Part shown: positions 63,104-64,000 of the stretch, piece by piece | Numbering within the stretch: the stretch's first letter is position 1 | How the letters are laid out: each line of letters starts with the position of its first letter | Assembly: GCA_024761205.1 (NCBI GenBank) | Contig: JAMASS010000021.1 | Coordinates: 1-64,000, forward strand | DNA: 64,000 nt | Source of the DNA: Limisphaerales bacterium | Lineage (GTDB): Bacteria > Verrucomicrobiota > Verrucomicrobiia > Limisphaerales > AAA164-E04 | Direction of reading: 5' to 3' | Position numbers and translations under genes: made by a program | The notes under the pieces: generated by a model | The model's database searches: none | Told to the model about the DNA's origin: nothing | What the model saw: the letters and a program-made list of their open reading frames with translations, nothing else

Positions 63104-63853
63104 CTAGAGCAGCGCTGCCGAATCCTCATCTAAGTACAATGTCGAGTGAGGTTGGCGGCGGAGGATTGACGCCGGACAATCCGTAGAAATCGGCTCTCTC
63201 AAAGCAACCCGGATCGCCTCCCGTTTCCGGCTCTCTGGAGCGAGGCACACTATCTTCTTCGCGGCACATAAGGCAGGGATTGTTAGCGTGAGCGCATAGC
63301 TCGGCACCGTTTCAAGAGAAGGGAAGTGACCCTCCCCTACCTGCTGTTGTTTGCAAGCCGTATCGAGCTTCACTATTTTCACCCAATGGATGTCCTCAAA
63401 ATCAGCAACCGGAGGATCATTAAACGCGATATGTCCATTCTCTCCTACCCCGAGACAGCAGAGATCAATCGGTGATTCCGCCAGTAAATCCGAATACCGC
63501 TTGCACTCATCTAGCGGCAGGAGCGCATCGCCAGCCAGATAGTGGAGTGCCTTGGACTTTACCAGCGACTCGACTCGATCTTTCATGTACTGCCGAAAGC
63601 TGGCGCTGTGATCGGCAGGCAACCCGAGGTACTCATCCATATGAAAAATCTCGATGCGCGACCAATCTATACCCGAATCCTCGATCAATCGTGAGAGGAA
63701 AAGAATCTGAGAATTTCCTGTCGCCAGGATGATGCGAAGACTCTCCTTGCCGCTCATGAGGTCTCGCAAATACGCTCCCACCTCGGCAGCAGCCGCAGCG
63801 GCCATTGCCCGCTGGTCTTGAAATATTCTTACGGGAAGAGAATCAACGGACAT
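63104..63853 (-). CDS. nagB: Glucosamine-6-phosphate deaminase
   Basis: The protein has 249 aa from ATG 63853, with GAGAGG three to four bases ahead; an ATG at 63901 and the open frame to 63961 are alternatives. It converts glucosamine-6-phosphate to fructose-6-phosphate and ammonia. Family marks are ILATGNSQILFLSRL, IEIFHMDEYLGL (catalytic Asp), LLPLDECKRYSDLL and CCLGVGENGHIAFNDPP with the conserved His. It fits use of amino sugars from chitin, peptidoglycan or glycoproteins. The final motif RQPHSTLYLDEDSAALL is complete, so the gene is whole. No nagA is in view. Confidence 0.93.
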   Translation of the reverse strand: MSVDSLPVRIFQDQRAMAAAAAAEVGAYLRDLMSGKESLRIILATGNSQILFLSRLIEDSGIDWSRIEIFHMDEYLGLPADHSASFRQYMKDRVESLVKSKALHYLAGDALLPLDECKRYSDLLAESPIDLCCLGVGENGHIAFNDPPVADFEDIHWVKIVKLDTACKQQQVGEGHFPSLETVPSYALTLTIPALCAAKKIVCLAPESRKREAIRVALREPISTDCPASILRRQPHSTLYLDEDSAALL

Positions 63854-64000
63854 CGTCCTCTCAAGATTTTCAGGCTCCGGTCCCGGTGTCGTATTAGTCA
63901 TTCTGTTTTCCACGATCGGCTGGAAGCTAGATGATCGAGCTTTATCTAGCAAGGGATTCAACAGCCCGCTTCCGTGCGAAGCAGAGTCGCGGTCATCCAG

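Overview
The window looks like a chromosomal segment of a free-living member of the Verrucomicrobiota, roughly 55-60% GC. I infer this from three things. First, a prepilin of the H-X9-DG type that is expanded in that phylum (44934-45674). Second, a PEP-CTERM surface protein. Third, CRTAC1, DUF1501, sulfatase, DUF6807 and PQQ-dehydrogenase/diheme families typical of the Planctomycetes-Verrucomicrobia group. Many genes lack a clear Shine-Dalgarno and several start with GTG or TTG. A rank below phylum cannot be fixed from the sequence alone.

Layout. 0-10.4 kb: a frameshifted sugar-phosphate isomerase and lhgO (+), facing a minus-strand run of a membrane/five-heme/TPR cytochrome, a CRTAC1-like FG-GAP protein and mfd. 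10.4-15.4 kb: yggS, a small orphan, a secreted prolyl oligopeptidase, a lipoprotein and ymdB. 16.3-21.8 kb: an ABC exporter pair coupled to a secreted isomerase-like protein. 21.9-26.6 kb: a YyaL/DUF255 thioredoxin protein, a PEP-CTERM protein and a compact GspE/PilB ATPase. 26.6-28.2 kb: a dead glycosyltransferase. 28.2-33.0 kb: a partial F1Fo ATP synthase operon, atpBEFHAG, without atpD or atpC. 33.1-35.6 kb: remnants of DUF1501, sialidase and sulfatase genes. 35.7-39.8 kb: a tesA-like esterase divergent from a ybbA-ybbP-like ABC pair. 40.3-42.6 kb: a von Willebrand A/pentapeptide-repeat protein. 42.8-44.7 kb: remnants of a response regulator, a prepilin and a polysaccharide flippase. 44.9-49.6 kb: a live prepilin, a DUF6807 protein and a PQQ sugar dehydrogenase/diheme protein. 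50.4-52.25 kb: an AT-richer cassette of overlapping orphan genes. 52.4-57.3 kb: the housekeeping run coaD-yceD-rpmF-plsX-fabH, then a PilZ-like gene and pilT. 57.5-64 kb: small secreted proteins, rny, a 5-formyl-THF cyclo-ligase gene, rarA and nagB.

How it works together. The core genes cover lipid and CoA synthesis, ATP synthesis, RNA decay and DNA repair. The accessory genes point to a surface-active polysaccharide degrader: type IV pilus/type II secretion ATPases, prepilins, sulfatase and sialidase remnants, secreted dehydrogenases and multiheme electron carriers. Gene decay is concentrated in three islands (26.6-28.2, 33.1-35.6 and 42.8-44.7 kb). I saw no CRISPR array, no intact transposase, and no rRNA or tRNA gene. 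The best candidates for something undescribed are the orphan cassette at 50.4-52.25 kb, the membrane/multiheme/TPR fusion at 7.6-10.4 kb, and a small beta-rich module shared by two unlinked envelope proteins (14084-14461 and 58201-58950).
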